This document shows positions 9,659 to 19,905 of a DNA stretch of 64,000 nucleotides, piece after piece. How positions within the stretch are numbered: position 1 is the stretch's first letter; each line of letters starts with the position of its first letter. The translations under genes were made by a program, and so were the position numbers. The DNA comes from JAMXLO01 sp963696645. Its GTDB lineage: Bacteria > Pseudomonadota > Alphaproteobacteria > Acetobacterales > Acetobacteraceae. The notes under the pieces were generated by a model that had not been told where the DNA came from, made no database searches, and saw only the letters and a list, made by a program, of their open reading frames with translations. The DNA is taken from positions 1,302,001 to 1,366,000 of the forward strand of contig CAVOKY010000007.1 in the NCBI GenBank assembly GCA_963696645.1, in the 5' to 3' direction.

Positions 9659-10720
9659 ATGACCGATGATCTCGAGGACATCGCTTTGACGCTGGTCGCG
9701 GACGGGAAGGGGATCCTCGCAGCCGACGAAACCGTTCACACATTGACAAAGCGTTTCGACACGCTCGGCATCCAGTCGACGGACAGGAGTTGATGCACCT
9801 ACCGTGAAATGCCTTTTACTGCGGGCATGGCCGAGTTCATCAGCGGCGTTATCATGCAGGATGAGACGATCCGCCAGAAGAGCTCCGACGGCACGCCGCT
9901 CATCCAGGTTCTTTCGAAACAGGGTATCCTACCGGGGATCAAGGTCGACACAGGTGTACAACCGCTCGCCGGGACCCCAGGCGAGACAGTGACCGAGGGT
10001 CTCGACGGGCTCCGGGATCGTCTTTCGGCGTACCGCAATATGGGGGCCCGTTTCGCGAAGTGGCGCGCGGTAATCTACATCAGCGACACTCTGCCGAGCT
10101 ACGCCTGTATCAGCGCTAATGCGCACGCGCTGGCGCGGTACGCGGCCCTTTGTCAAGAAGAGAACCTGGTTCCGATCGTTGAGCTGGAAGTGCTGATGGA
10201 CGGTTCGCATTCGATTGAACGCTGCGAAGAGATCACCTGCGCAGTCCTTCACGCCGTCTTCTCTGCGCTCCATGATCAACGGGTTTGGCTGGAGCGGATG
10301 GTGCTGAAGCCCAGCATGGTGATTGCCGGAAAAGACTGGCGTCATCCGGCGTCGGTTCAGCAAGTCGCCACCGCCACCTTGCGCTGTTTGCGTTGCCACG
10401 TCCCTGCCGCAGTGCCGGGCATCGTGTTCTTGTCGGGCGGCCAGGACGATCGGGCGGCTACGGTCCATTTGGACGCAATCAATCGACTCCCCGAGAAGAA
10501 GCCGTGGAAGATCAGTTTTTCTTACGGCCGCGCGCTTCAGGACCATGCGCTGGAGACGTGGGATGGCCGGGACGAGAATCTGGTCGCTGGTCGGCAAGCA
10601 CTGTATCTACGCGTCCGCTGTAACAGTGCTGCCAGTCTCGGCAGGTACACAAATGAAATGGAGGATACCTCGGTCAGCATCGCCAGTCCGGCGCATCGCC
10701 GCGAATGGCACGACGACTGA
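9659..10720 (+). pseudogene. fba: fructose-bisphosphate aldolase class I, frameshift after residue 44
   Basis: The first 44 codons (MTDDLEDIALTLVADGKGIL, AADETVHTLTKRF) end at TGA near 9791. The rest continues in another frame from CTYREMPFTAGMAEFISGVI to 10720. The class I Schiff-base lysine lies in ERMVLKPSMV, matching LLKPNMV of the family, and FLSGGQDDRAA and WKISFSYGRALQ match the C-terminal half. The enzyme interconverts fructose-1,6-P2 and triose phosphates. It starts 11 nt after the phosphoketolase stop, so it is in the same transcription unit. Confidence 0.85.
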
Positions 10721-10783
10721 TCGAGGCGACAGCCCACTTGAGTTAGACGGAAGCCGAGCGAAGTCTGAGACCGGAGTAGGATC

Positions 10784-11368
10784 GTGGACGTGTTCGTGAT
10801 GCGACACCGCGAGACGGCGTGGAGCGTGAGTGGCAGGCATACCAGCACCACGGATCTCCCTTTAACCGATAACGGGCGTCGGACCGCGGAGAGGTTACGA
10901 CCCGTGCTGGCAAGAGAAGCGTTCGCGCGCGTTTTCGTCAGCCCAACGCCGCGCGCGCGTGAGACCTGCGAGTTGGCGGGTCTCGGCAACGCAGCCGTCA
11001 TCGACCTCGAGCTGGCCGAATGGAGCTACGGCGAATACGAGGGCTTCACACCCGAGCAGATCCACGAGAAGGCACCCGGCTGGCTGATTTTCCGCGACGG
11101 TTGTCCGGGCGGCGAAATGCCAGAGCAAGTGGGTGCGAGGGTGGATCGGGTCATCGCCCGGGTCCGCGCTTTTGAAGGCAATGTCGCTTTGTTTGCGCAC
11201 GGACACGTACTCCGCGTCCTGGTGGCGCGGTGGATCGGGCTCCCGGCGGGCGCCGGACGGCATTTCCTGCTCGACACGGGCAGTTTGTGCGTTTTGTCGT
11301 ACTACTACGAGATACCCGCGGTCAGGGTCTGGAACGGACCCCTGCCGACACAGGATCAGCCGCAATGA
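10784..11368 (+). CDS. histidine phosphatase family protein (phosphoglycerate mutase-like)
   Basis: A 194-residue intact protein. It begins VDVFVMRHRETAWSVSGRHT from a GTG; the catalytic His is in MRHRET (RHGET in most relatives) and the second active-site His in LFAHGHVLRVL. These enzymes use a phospho-histidine intermediate to move or remove phosphate from sugar phosphates or glycerates. The stop overlaps the start of glgP (ATGA), which ties it to glycogen breakdown. The true substrate (phosphoglycerate or sugar phosphate) cannot be told from the sequence. Confidence 0.85.
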   Translation: MDVFVMRHRETAWSVSGRHTSTTDLPLTDNGRRTAERLRPVLAREAFARVFVSPTPRARETCELAGLGNAAVIDLELAEWSYGEYEGFTPEQIHEKAPGWLIFRDGCPGGEMPEQVGARVDRVIARVRAFEGNVALFAHGHVLRVLVARWIGLPAGAGRHFLLDTGSLCVLSYYYEIPAVRVWNGPLPTQDQPQ

Positions 11369-13851
11369 ATGAAGCAGCGCAATCCGTACCTGACCAGGAG
11401 CTTCTCACGCGTTACGGGTGTGGCCCAATCCGGTTCTCCGGCAACAACGACGCGTTGTATGAGCGGCACCTGCTTTTCGACGACGTAGTCGCTCCGGAAG
11501 CCGCCGGGCCGCGCGAGCGCTTCGAGGCAGCCGCGCGTTCGGTGCGGGATGTGCTGTCGCAACGCTGGATTCTGACTGACAGCACCTATGACCGGGAGAA
11601 CCCCAAGCGGATTTACTATCTGTCGATCGAGTTTCTGATTGGGCGGTCGCTCTCGAATAATATTACCAATCTACTGCTCGGTCCCTTTGCGAAGGAAATG
11701 GCTGCCCGGGACAAGCTCGACCCGCTCGACCTCATCGAACAAGAACCCGATGCCGGTTTGGGAAACGGCGGGCTCGGCCGCCTGGCTGCCTGTTTTCTCG
11801 ACTCAATGGCGACGATGCAGCTCCCGGCAATGGGCTACGGGCTGCGTTACGAATACGGCATGTTCAAACAGACCATCCAGGACGGCTGGCAGCACGAAGA
11901 GCCGGACAACTGGCTGCGCCGCCAGGACCCGTGGGAGGTCCCCCGCCCGAACGAGGCCGTCGAAGTCAGACTGAACTGCTCGTTCTCGATGCAAGACGGG
12001 CGCTTGCGCCCCGTGGCGGGCGGATCCTGTTCGCTGATCGGCATGCCATTCGATCGACCAATCGTTGGTTATGGCGGCAAGACGATCAATACATTGCGCC
12101 TGTGGGCCGCCGCTGCGCCGGACTATTTCAACTTTCAGGAATTCAGCAGCGGCGATTTTGTCGGTGCGCTGGCTGGGACTCTCGCGGCCGAGTCGCTGAC
12201 TCGAGTGCTCTATCCAGACGATTCCACCGACATGGGGCAGGGCCTGCGCTTCGTGCAGGAGTATTTCCTCGTCGCCTGCTCATTGGCCGATCTCGTCCGG
12301 CGCTTCCGCCGCAGCAATGCCGATTGGAACACGTTTCCGGACAAGATCGCGATTCAGCTCAACGACACGCATCCGACGATGGCGGTATCGGAGTTGATGC
12401 GGATCCTGCTCGACGAGGCGCATCTCGGCTGGGACCAAGCCTGGGATCTGACGCAGAGGACGTTGGCTTACACCAATCACACCCTGCTGCCCGAAGCGCT
12501 CGAAAAATGGCCGCTAGCCTGGTTCGAGATATTGCTCCCGCGACACTTGGAAATCATCTTCGAGATCAATCGGCGTTTTCTCGACGCTGTCCGGATCCGC
12601 CATCCCGGCGACGAGGAGCGGGTTCGGCGCATGAGCCTGGTCGAGGAAGGGACCCCGCGCAAAATCCGCATGGCCAACCTCGCCATCGTCGGCTCGCACA
12701 GCACCAATGGTGTCTCGGCAATTCACACCAAGTTGCTGCGAACGACAACGGTCAAAGACCTGGCCGAAATGTTTCCGGAGCGCTTCAACAACAAGACCAA
12801 CGGGATCACGCCGCGAAGATGGCTGTTGCTCGCGAACCCAGCACTCGCCGGCGTCATCACTGCGGCCATCGGCGATAGCTGGGTGACCGATCTCGGCCGA
12901 TTGCGCCAACTCGCGCCTCTTGCCGAGGACAAATCCTTTCGCGAGGCGTTCCGCAAAGCCGCGCATGAGGCCAAATCTCGTTTTGCCAATTGGCTCGAGG
13001 CGGCGACCGGCCAGATCGTCGATCCCGCCAGCATCTTCGACTGTCAGATCAAGCGAATTCATGAATACAAACGGCAGCTGCTAAATGCATTGCGCATCGT
13101 CGTGCTGTACAACCGGCTGCGCGAGAACCCCGGCCTCGAGCTGACGCCGCGCACGTTCTTCTTCGCCGGCAAGGCAGCGCCGGCCTACCGGCTGGCCAAG
13201 CTGATCATAAAATTCATCAACAACCTCGCAGCCACGATCGACAGTGATCCGATCACGCAAGGCCGCCTCAGGGTCGTGTTCCTCCCCGATTATGGCGTTT
13301 CTCTCGCCGAGAGGCTGATCCCGGCCGCCGACGTCTCCAACCAGATCTCGACCGCCGGGTATGAAGCGAGCGGCACGAGCAACATGAAGTTCATGATGAA
13401 CGGCGCGCTGACGATCGGCACGCGCGACGGCGCGACAATCGAAATGGCCGAAGAAGCCGGTGAAGAGAACTTCTTCCTGTTCGGATTGACGGCCGATCAG
13501 GTGGCCGACAGCCGCAGTTGGTACAACCCGCACTGGCATTACGACAACGAGCCGGAGACCCGAGCCGCGTTGGACCTGATCTTCTCCGATTATTTTAGCC
13601 GCTACGAGCCCGGCATCTTTGCTCCGCTGCGCGACGCGCTGCTGACGCAGGGAGACCACTACATGCACCTGGCCGACCTCAAATCCTATCTCGAGGCGGA
13701 CCAGAGGCTGACCGCGCTGTACGCCGACGGCCACGCCTGGGCGCGAAAGGCCATCCTGAACGTGGCCGGCTGCGGAAAATTCTCCAGTGACCACACGATC
13801 GCCCAATATGCCGCCGAGATCTGGCAAGCAAAGCCGTGTCCGGTGCCATGA
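11365..13851 (+). CDS. glgP: glycogen/starch phosphorylase
   Basis: An intact 828-residue GT35 enzyme that releases alpha-glucose-1-P from glycogen with orthophosphate. Typical blocks are RIYYLSIEFLIGRSLSNN, EPDAGLGNGGLGRLAACFLD, IQLNDTHPTMAVSELMRILL, FNNKTNGITPRRWL and KRIHEYKRQLLNALR. The PLP lysine is Lys675 in GTSNMKFMMNGALTIGTRDG. The ATG at 11365 overlaps the upstream stop by 4 nt and fits the family N-terminus. It is one of the few unbroken genes of the operon. In context it feeds glucose-1-P from stored glycogen into the phosphoketolase route. Confidence 0.97.
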   Translation: MNEAAQSVPDQELLTRYGCGPIRFSGNNDALYERHLLFDDVVAPEAAGPRERFEAAARSVRDVLSQRWILTDSTYDRENPKRIYYLSIEFLIGRSLSNNITNLLLGPFAKEMAARDKLDPLDLIEQEPDAGLGNGGLGRLAACFLDSMATMQLPAMGYGLRYEYGMFKQTIQDGWQHEEPDNWLRRQDPWEVPRPNEAVEVRLNCSFSMQDGRLRPVAGGSCSLIGMPFDRPIVGYGGKTINTLRLWAAAAPDYFNFQEFSSGDFVGALAGTLAAESLTRVLYPDDSTDMGQGLRFVQEYFLVACSLADLVRRFRRSNADWNTFPDKIAIQLNDTHPTMAVSELMRILLDEAHLGWDQAWDLTQRTLAYTNHTLLPEALEKWPLAWFEILLPRHLEIIFEINRRFLDAVRIRHPGDEERVRRMSLVEEGTPRKIRMANLAIVGSHSTNGVSAIHTKLLRTTTVKDLAEMFPERFNNKTNGITPRRWLLLANPALAGVITAAIGDSWVTDLGRLRQLAPLAEDKSFREAFRKAAHEAKSRFANWLEAATGQIVDPASIFDCQIKRIHEYKRQLLNALRIVVLYNRLRENPGLELTPRTFFFAGKAAPAYRLAKLIIKFINNLAATIDSDPITQGRLRVVFLPDYGVSLAERLIPAADVSNQISTAGYEASGTSNMKFMMNGALTIGTRDGATIEMAEEAGEENFFLFGLTADQVADSRSWYNPHWHYDNEPETRAALDLIFSDYFSRYEPGIFAPLRDALLTQGDHYMHLADLKSYLEADQRLTALYADGHAWARKAILNVAGCGKFSSDHTIAQYAAEIWQAKPCPVP

Positions 13852-13912
13852 AAAGAATCGGCGCATGATCAGGCCAACACGGTGCAACGCGCCGGCTCGA
13901 CGGAGGCAGACA

Positions 13913-14681
13913 ATGTCTGAACAGGCAACACCTTTGCCGCATGTGTGTGCCCGGCGACGCACGCTGGCGGGAGCAATCTTTGATGTAGATGGCGTGCTGG
14001 TGGCCTCGCCGCACGAGCAAGCCTGGCGGGAGGCGCTGGCTGGCTACGCGGATCCCGCCCGGTTCACAACCGAGTTCTACCAGGCGCATGTTGCCGGGAA
14101 GCCACGGCTGGACGGGGCTCGCGCTACGCTCGAGGGCCTGGGCGTCACCGAGGCCGCCGCACGCGCGCCCGAGTATGCCAGGAAGAAACAGGCGCTCATC
14201 GACCTGCTGATCTCCGCAGGCAGCTTCGAAGCCTTTCCGGACGCGGTGCGCTTCGCGGATGGCCTGCGCGCGGCCGGCCTGCGGCTGGCCTTGGCATCCT
14301 CATCGAAGAACGTGGCTGCCATGCTGCGCCGCCTGAGCCTGCCCGATGGCCGCCCGCTGCTGTCGATCTTCGATGCAGATCTGAGCGGCACAGACGTGCC
14401 GCGTGGCAAGCCAGATCCTGCACTGTTCCTGCTGGCGGCGAAGGCTCTGAAAGTGCTGCCGGCGCAGTGCGTGGTTGTCGAGGACGCGCCGGCCGGCATT
14501 GCCGCAGCGCGCGCCGGAGGTATGGCCTCGGTCGGCATCGCGCGGCTGGGCGACGAAGCCTTGCTGCAACGCTGCCGGGGCCGACCTCGTCGTCACCAGC
14601 CTCGACCAGGTCGATACGGCCGCCGTCCTCCATGGCACATTGCGCACTCGTTCGGAAACGGAGACGCCCGCTCATGCATGA
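13913..14681 (+). pseudogene. pgmB: HAD hydrolase, beta-phosphoglucomutase-like, frameshift near C-terminus
   Basis: The start at 13913 has GGAGG 9 nt upstream. The protein carries HAD motif I FDVDGVLVASPHEQAW, motif II LALASSSKN, and motifs III/IV in GKPDPALF and VVVEDAPAGIAAARAGG, with the helical cap of the beta-PGM/phosphonatase type. One extra base near 14572 shifts the frame; the natural end (AAGADLVVTSLDQVDTAAVL) is readable to a stop at 14681. In the shifted frame translation would run on with unrelated residues. Beta-PGM converts the beta-glucose-1-P made by GH65 phosphorylases, and the next gene is a GH65, which supports the assignment. Confidence 0.8.
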
Positions 14682-16983
14682 GGCCATGCAGCCGACATCT
14701 GACCCAGATTGGGTTCTGACCCACGAAGGCTACAACGTGTTGACCGAGAACGCAGTGGAATCCCGTTTTGCGCTCGGCAACGGGTTTCTGGGCATGCGGG
14801 CCTCGCGCCCGGTCAGCCGCGGCCCGACCTGGGTGAGTTGGTTGGGCTATATCAGGTGGGCATCGTGGCCGCGCTGCTATGTCGCCGGCCTGTTCGACAA
14901 CCCAAACACCGTGCCGCCGGTGCCTGCACTGGTACCGGTCGCGGACTGGTCGCGCCTGAGAATCGTGTTGGACGACAAACCGCAAATGCTGCTGGACGGA
15001 GAGTTCCTCGCGAGTGTGCGCCAGCTCGACCTTCGCCGCGGGCTGCACCTCGGGGAAATGTCCTATCGGGCGCACGCCGGGATCACCTTGACTGGCAGCG
15101 AGCTGCGCCTCGTGTCATTGGCGGACCGCGCGATGGCATTGCAGCTCGCGTGGTTCTCGCTGGACCGCGACGGAATCGACGTGACGCTGGAGGCCAACTT
15201 CGCAATGGCCGGTATGGGGATGGAGCCACTACAGCTCGACCGGGACGTCTGTGCCTGGCGCACGGAAGGCTCCGGCAAGGGTGTCGCGATGGCGGGCAGC
15301 GCCACATTGCGCGCCGACGGCAAGCCGCTCGTCCCGGAGCGGTCCTTCTCACTGCGCTGGATCTGGCGCTGGCGTTCCGTTGCCGGACAGGTGGTCGAAC
15401 TCGCCCGTCTCGTCACGGTGGCGCGCTCGGACAATTTGGCGGACGACCCGTCCCTGGTTGCCGTCGATGCGCTGGCGCGCAGCCGCGCGCTTGGTTGGCG
15501 CGGCGTGCTGGCAGCGCACGAGGCGGCGTGGCAGGAGCGTTGGGACGCAAGCGACGTCATCATCGAGGGTGACGATGAGGCGCAGAAGGCGCTCCGCTTC
15601 GCCGTCTATCATCTGACCAGCGCTGCCAACCCGGAAGACGAAACTGTCTCCGTCGGCGCGCGCGGCCTGACCGGGGATGCCTATTTCGGCCACGTGTTCT
15701 GGGACACCGAGATCTATCTGCTGCCCTTCTATACGGCGGTGTGGCCGGAGGCGGCGCGGGCGATGCTGATGTATCGCTATCACACGCTGCGCGGCGCACG
15801 CGAGAAGGCAGCCGCGATGGGTTACAAGGGCGCGATGTACGCGTGGGAATCGGCTGACACCGGCGAGGAGGCGACGCCTGAGCGTGTGGCGGGTCCCGAC
15901 GGCGCGATGATTGACATCCTGACCGGCAGGATGGAGCAGCATATCAGCGCCGATATCGCCTATGCGGTGTGGCAGTACTGGCGTGCCACGGGCGATGATG
16001 CGTTCTTCATCGATGCAGGAGCGGAGATCCTGCTCGAGACCGCGCGTTTCTGGGCGTCGCGCGCCGTGGCTGAGGCTGATGGCAAGCGGCATATCCGCCA
16101 CGTGATCGGGCCGGACGAGTACCACGAGGACGTGGACGACAACGCCTTTACGAACGTGATGGCGCGCTGGAATGTCGCACGAGGGCTTGAGGCCATCGAA
16201 GTGATGCGCGCGCGCTGGCCGGAGCGCGTGGCCGCGCTGAGCGAGCGGCTTGCGCTGGGCGAGGTTGAACTTATCGACTGGCGCGACGCGGTCGGACGCA
16301 TCGTTACCGGTCTCGATCCCTCCACCGGGCTGTACGAGCAGTTCGCCGGATACCATCAGCTCGAGCCGCTGGATCTTTCGCTGTATGCCGACCGCAAGGT
16401 GCCCATCGACGTGGTGATCGGCCATGAGAGAACGCTGCGGTCGCAGGTCGTCAAACAGGCCGATGTGGTGGCGCTGCTCGCCCTTTTGCCGGACGAGTTC
16501 CCGGGCGCGGCAGCGAAAGCGAATTTCCGCTACTACGAGCCACGCTGTGCTCATGGCAGCTCCTTGAGCGCAGGGATTCACGCGCTGGTCGCAGCACGGC
16601 TCGGCGAGACCGAAACCGCCCTGCGTTTGCTGCGCCAGGCTGCGGCCGCAGATCTTGAACTCGACCCGAACAGTGCTGGCGGCATACGGATCGCCGGACT
16701 GGGGGGTGTGTGGCAGGCGATAGTACTCGGCTTCGCCGGCCTGGACCTGGGCGGCGACGCGATCTCCCTTGCTCCGCGGCTGCCGCCGGAATGGCGCAGC
16801 ATGTCCTTTGCGGTGCGTTGGCGTGGGCGGCCGGTTCAGGTGCGGATTGCGGACGATAACGTGCGGGTGGCGATCGCTGATGGCGACCCGGTGCAGATCC
16901 GCGTCGGCGGCCAGACCCATAACGTGCCGGGAGGGAGCGCGCTGGAGGTGCGCTGCGAGGCCCGGGCCGTGGCGCAGGAGTAA
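14674..16983 (+). CDS. GH65 family disaccharide phosphorylase (maltose/trehalose/kojibiose type)
   Basis: An intact protein of 769 residues whose ATG at 14674 overlaps the end of the HAD gene by 8 nt. GH65 features are the long N-terminal beta-sandwich (NVLTENAVESRFALGNGFLG), the (alpha/alpha)6 barrel with HVFWDTEIYLLPFY, and HVIGPDEYHEDVDDNAFTN, in which Glu482 is the expected general acid. The phosphate-binding part KQADVVALLALLP and YEPRCAHGSSLS are also present. These enzymes phosphorolyse an alpha-linked disaccharide to beta-glucose-1-P and glucose. Which disaccharide is used cannot be decided here. Confidence 0.9.
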   Translation: MHEAMQPTSDPDWVLTHEGYNVLTENAVESRFALGNGFLGMRASRPVSRGPTWVSWLGYIRWASWPRCYVAGLFDNPNTVPPVPALVPVADWSRLRIVLDDKPQMLLDGEFLASVRQLDLRRGLHLGEMSYRAHAGITLTGSELRLVSLADRAMALQLAWFSLDRDGIDVTLEANFAMAGMGMEPLQLDRDVCAWRTEGSGKGVAMAGSATLRADGKPLVPERSFSLRWIWRWRSVAGQVVELARLVTVARSDNLADDPSLVAVDALARSRALGWRGVLAAHEAAWQERWDASDVIIEGDDEAQKALRFAVYHLTSAANPEDETVSVGARGLTGDAYFGHVFWDTEIYLLPFYTAVWPEAARAMLMYRYHTLRGAREKAAAMGYKGAMYAWESADTGEEATPERVAGPDGAMIDILTGRMEQHISADIAYAVWQYWRATGDDAFFIDAGAEILLETARFWASRAVAEADGKRHIRHVIGPDEYHEDVDDNAFTNVMARWNVARGLEAIEVMRARWPERVAALSERLALGEVELIDWRDAVGRIVTGLDPSTGLYEQFAGYHQLEPLDLSLYADRKVPIDVVIGHERTLRSQVVKQADVVALLALLPDEFPGAAAKANFRYYEPRCAHGSSLSAGIHALVAARLGETETALRLLRQAAAADLELDPNSAGGIRIAGLGGVWQAIVLGFAGLDLGGDAISLAPRLPPEWRSMSFAVRWRGRPVQVRIADDNVRVAIADGDPVQIRVGGQTHNVPGGSALEVRCEARAVAQE

Positions 16984-17001
16984 GGTCGCATTCAACAACC
17001 G

Positions 17002-18265
17002 ATGGATGGTCCGCCGGGACGCTCGGTCGCGACGGCAAGCCCGAGCAGTCGCGGGCTCGACGGAGTCAACTTCTTCGTTGCGGCGGTGCAGACTGGCTTC
17101 GGCTCCTTCGTCACCGTCTATCTGGTAAAAAACCAGTGGCCACCGGACGCGATCGGCTTTGTACTGACCATCGCCACGCTGTGCAGCCTGTTCAGCCAGA
17201 TCCCCGCTGGCGCCGCGCTCGACAGCATGCGCAAGAAGCGCCCGGTAGTGCTGCTTGGCATCGCCGGCGTGGGGCTTGCGGCTTTGCTGTTGTGCGTGAC
17301 CACGGCCCGACCCGCAGTCTATCTCGCGCTGGCGGTACAAGGCCTGGCGAGTTCACTGATTGGTCCCGGTATCGCAGCGATCAGCCTGGCGCTGGTTGGG
17401 CGAGCGGCCTTGAGCGAGCGGATCGGCCGTAACGCGCGCTTTGCTTCCATCGGCAATGGGCTGGCTGCGGCGGCGATGGGCATCTCCGGCGCTTATTTGC
17501 CGCCGGTGTCGGTGTTTCTCATGTCAGCATTGCTGGCTCTGCCCGCACTGCTGTCGTTGTCCCTGATCAGCGAGGCTTCGGAGCCGGCAACCGCACTGTC
17601 GGGCCCGATCCGTGGGAACAGGCAGGCCGATACGCGCATTACCTGGCAAGGCATGAAGTCGCTACTCCTGGACAGGCGGCTGTCGATCTTTGCGGCGTGT
17701 GTCGTGTTGTTCTTCGCCGCGAGCGCCGCGATGGGTCCCGGTGTCGCGCTACACGTAACCGAACGCTGGCCTGCATTCGCCACACTTATTGTCGCGGCAA
17801 CCATCCTGGTGCCGCAGGCAATCGTGGCCGCGATTTCTCCGTGGGTCGGCCGGCGCGCCGAAACTTCCGGCCGAAGGCCGCTACTGCTGGTCGGGTGGGG
17901 ACTGATCCCGCTCCAGGCGTTGGTGTATGCGACGCTGCCCGATGAGTTTGCGCTGGTGTTCGGCAACCTGCTGAATGCGTTCAGCGCCGCAATATTCGGA
18001 GTGGCCATGACTGTCGTCGCCGCCGACCTCACCCGACGGACCGGGTGTTTCAATCTGACACTCGGTGCACTCGGCGTTGCGGTTTCCCTCGGTGCGTCGC
18101 TGAGCACATTTTGCACCGGCATCTCGGCTGCCCTGTTCGGCGACAGAGCGGCAGCAGGTGGGCTTGGCTCTGGTGGGCCTCTGCGGACTGCTGCTGCTAT
18201 GGATAGGGATGCCCGAGACGCGGCTGCCCCAGAAAGTGCCAGAAGGAATGGTGGCAGCCGATTGA
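17002..18265 (+). pseudogene. MFS transporter, frameshift in last transmembrane helix
   Basis: A twelve-helix major facilitator protein starting 18 nt after the GH65 gene. Hydrophobic segments are evident from VNFFVAAVQTGFGSFVTVYL to LGALGVAVSLGASLSTFCTG, and GAALDSMRKKRP is a typical cytoplasmic loop after TM2. A one-base shift near 18150 replaces the end of the last helix; the natural reading (VGLALVGLCGLLLLWIGMPE) continues to a TGA at 18263-18265. As annotated without repair, the frame would run on to 18327 with non-membrane residues. Sugar uptake is a reasonable guess from the operon, but the family has many substrates. Confidence 0.75.
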
Positions 18266-18479
18266 GTATTATGTTGTCGATCGGACCAACTCATCGATCA
18301 CCGCCGTTATCGGTGCGCCCCTCATAGGGGAAGGGTTTAGCTGAATGTGTCTGCCTGGCGGCGGCAGGAACGCGCTTTATGCCAATCCGGCGGAGTTACG
18401 GGCCGCAGGTTCCGCGTCGAAGTCGAGGACTATATGATCGAACCAGCATGATCCAACCAGGCAGTGTGGCTTATGATCG

Positions 18480-19505
18480 CTACAACGTGATCACCATGCG
18501 ACCGTCAACGCGGCCTGCTTTCAGATCACTGAAGATCTGATTGATGTCCTCAAGTTTCGCCTGGTGAATATGCGCGCGCACCTTGCCCTCGCTGGCAAAT
18601 GCAATCGCCTCGGCAAGGTCCTCGCGCGTACCTACGATCGAGCCGCGAATGGTAATGCGCTTCAGCACAACATCAAAGATGGGAGTCGGAAATTCGCCAG
18701 GCGGAAGGCCAACGAGGCTTACCGTTCCGCGGCGCCTTGCAAGACTCAGCGCTTGCGCGAATGCCGCGGGCGACACAGCCGTCACAAGCACGCCATGCGC
18801 GCCGCCGCTAGTCGCCTTCAGCACCTGTTCCACAGCGTCCGGCGATTTTGCGTTGACTGTGACCTCGGCGCCGAGGTCACGGGCCAGGGCCAACTTGTCG
18901 TCGGCCACATCAAGTGCGACAACATGCAGGCCCATTGCCTTGGCGTACTGCACGGCGATATGGCCGAGACCGCCAAGACCGGATATCGCCACCCACTCGC
19001 CGGGTCGCGCCTCGGTCTCCTTCAAACCCTTATACGTTGTGACGCCGGCACACAGAATTGGTGCGAGGGCAGCGAAGTCCGTTCTCTCCGGCAGCCGGGC
19101 AACGTAAGCTGCCGCGCCGATTGCATATTCGGCGAAACTGCCATTCACGCTATAGCCGCTGTTGTGCTGTGCTCCGCAGAGGGTCTCCCATCCTGTTATG
19201 CAGTACTCGCAAAGCCCGCACGCATCATGCAGCCACGCGATGCCAACTGGATCGCCTTCCTTCAGGTTGGTCACGCCCGCGCCGACTGCCGCGACAATGC
19301 CGGCACCCTCGTGGCCGGGAATAAATGGTGGGGTGGGCTTGACTGGCCAGTCACCATCGGCGGCATGGAGATCAGTGTGGCAAACCCCGGTCGCGACGAT
19401 CTTCACCAGTACCTCCCCCGGACCCGGGGCCGGTATGGGGACCTCCTCGATAGCAAGTGATTTGCCGAACGCGCGCACAACTGCGGCTTTCATGGTCTTC
19501 GCCAT
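18480..19505 (-). CDS. adhP: zinc-dependent alcohol dehydrogenase (AdhP-like)
   Basis: An intact medium-chain dehydrogenase of 341 residues, starting MAKTMKAAVVRAFGKSLAIE at 19505 behind GGAGAG. The catalytic zinc ligands lie in GVCHTDLHAADGDWP and GHEGAG, the structural zinc Cys set in CGLCEYCITGWETLCG, and the NAD-binding fold in ISGLGGLGHIAVQYAKAMG. It interconverts primary alcohols such as ethanol and their aldehydes with NAD. It is transcribed towards the sugar operon (convergent) from a promoter with an FNR-type half-perfect box at 19560, consistent with a fermentative role. Confidence 0.93.
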   Translation of the reverse strand: MAKTMKAAVVRAFGKSLAIEEVPIPAPGPGEVLVKIVATGVCHTDLHAADGDWPVKPTPPFIPGHEGAGIVAAVGAGVTNLKEGDPVGIAWLHDACGLCEYCITGWETLCGAQHNSGYSVNGSFAEYAIGAAAYVARLPERTDFAALAPILCAGVTTYKGLKETEARPGEWVAISGLGGLGHIAVQYAKAMGLHVVALDVADDKLALARDLGAEVTVNAKSPDAVEQVLKATSGGAHGVLVTAVSPAAFAQALSLARRRGTVSLVGLPPGEFPTPIFDVVLKRITIRGSIVGTREDLAEAIAFASEGKVRAHIHQAKLEDINQIFSDLKAGRVDGRMVITL

Positions 19506-19559
19506 GGGGGCTCTCCTGCCAAGCTTGATGCCGAATACCATGCGCGCAGTGTCGGCTCA

Positions 19560-19573
19560 TTGAGCTAGATCAA
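19560..19573. promoter_or_regulatory. near-consensus FNR-type box TTGAGCTAGATCAA upstream of adhP
   Basis: One mismatch (TTGAG) to TTGAT-N4-ATCAA, centred 61 bp before the adhP start on the minus strand, a spacing similar to the perfect boxes before other genes here. Confidence 0.6.
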
Positions 19574-19905
19574 CCGGGCCGATGTTTTTTCACCTCCCGT
19601 ACGCAGGTGCGGCTAGTCGCCCGATTCACTCAGATTGAAGGGTATAGGTGTTTGAGTTTGATGCCGGGTTCCCGTTTGGGCCATCCCGACAAACGAGGAG
19701 CAAACGATCGCTCGCCAGACGATCAAGGTACTCAGAACACGAACTCCGAATCGTTCATCCGCGGCCCCGGGGTCGTAACATTCCGTCGACGGGAACAGAC
19801 ATGATCAATCTCCCGCAGAAACCGCTCGGCGAAGCGCGCCAATTTCGCTCGGCCTCTCCAGCCAGGTTTTGCAACGGCTCGCGGCGAATCGAAAACCTTC
19901 CGTTC
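19574..19905. other. intergenic stretch, nothing recognised
   Basis: About 330 bp between the adhP promoter and the end of the TetR gene. Open frames here lack start sites and protein-like composition; no repeats or RNA features were recognised. Confidence 0.4.

Noticed and set aside
15349..17340. 663-codon open frame on the minus strand
   Set aside because: It lies exactly opposite the GH65 and MFS genes, has no recognisable family and His/Arg-rich composition typical of antisense frames in GC-rich DNA.
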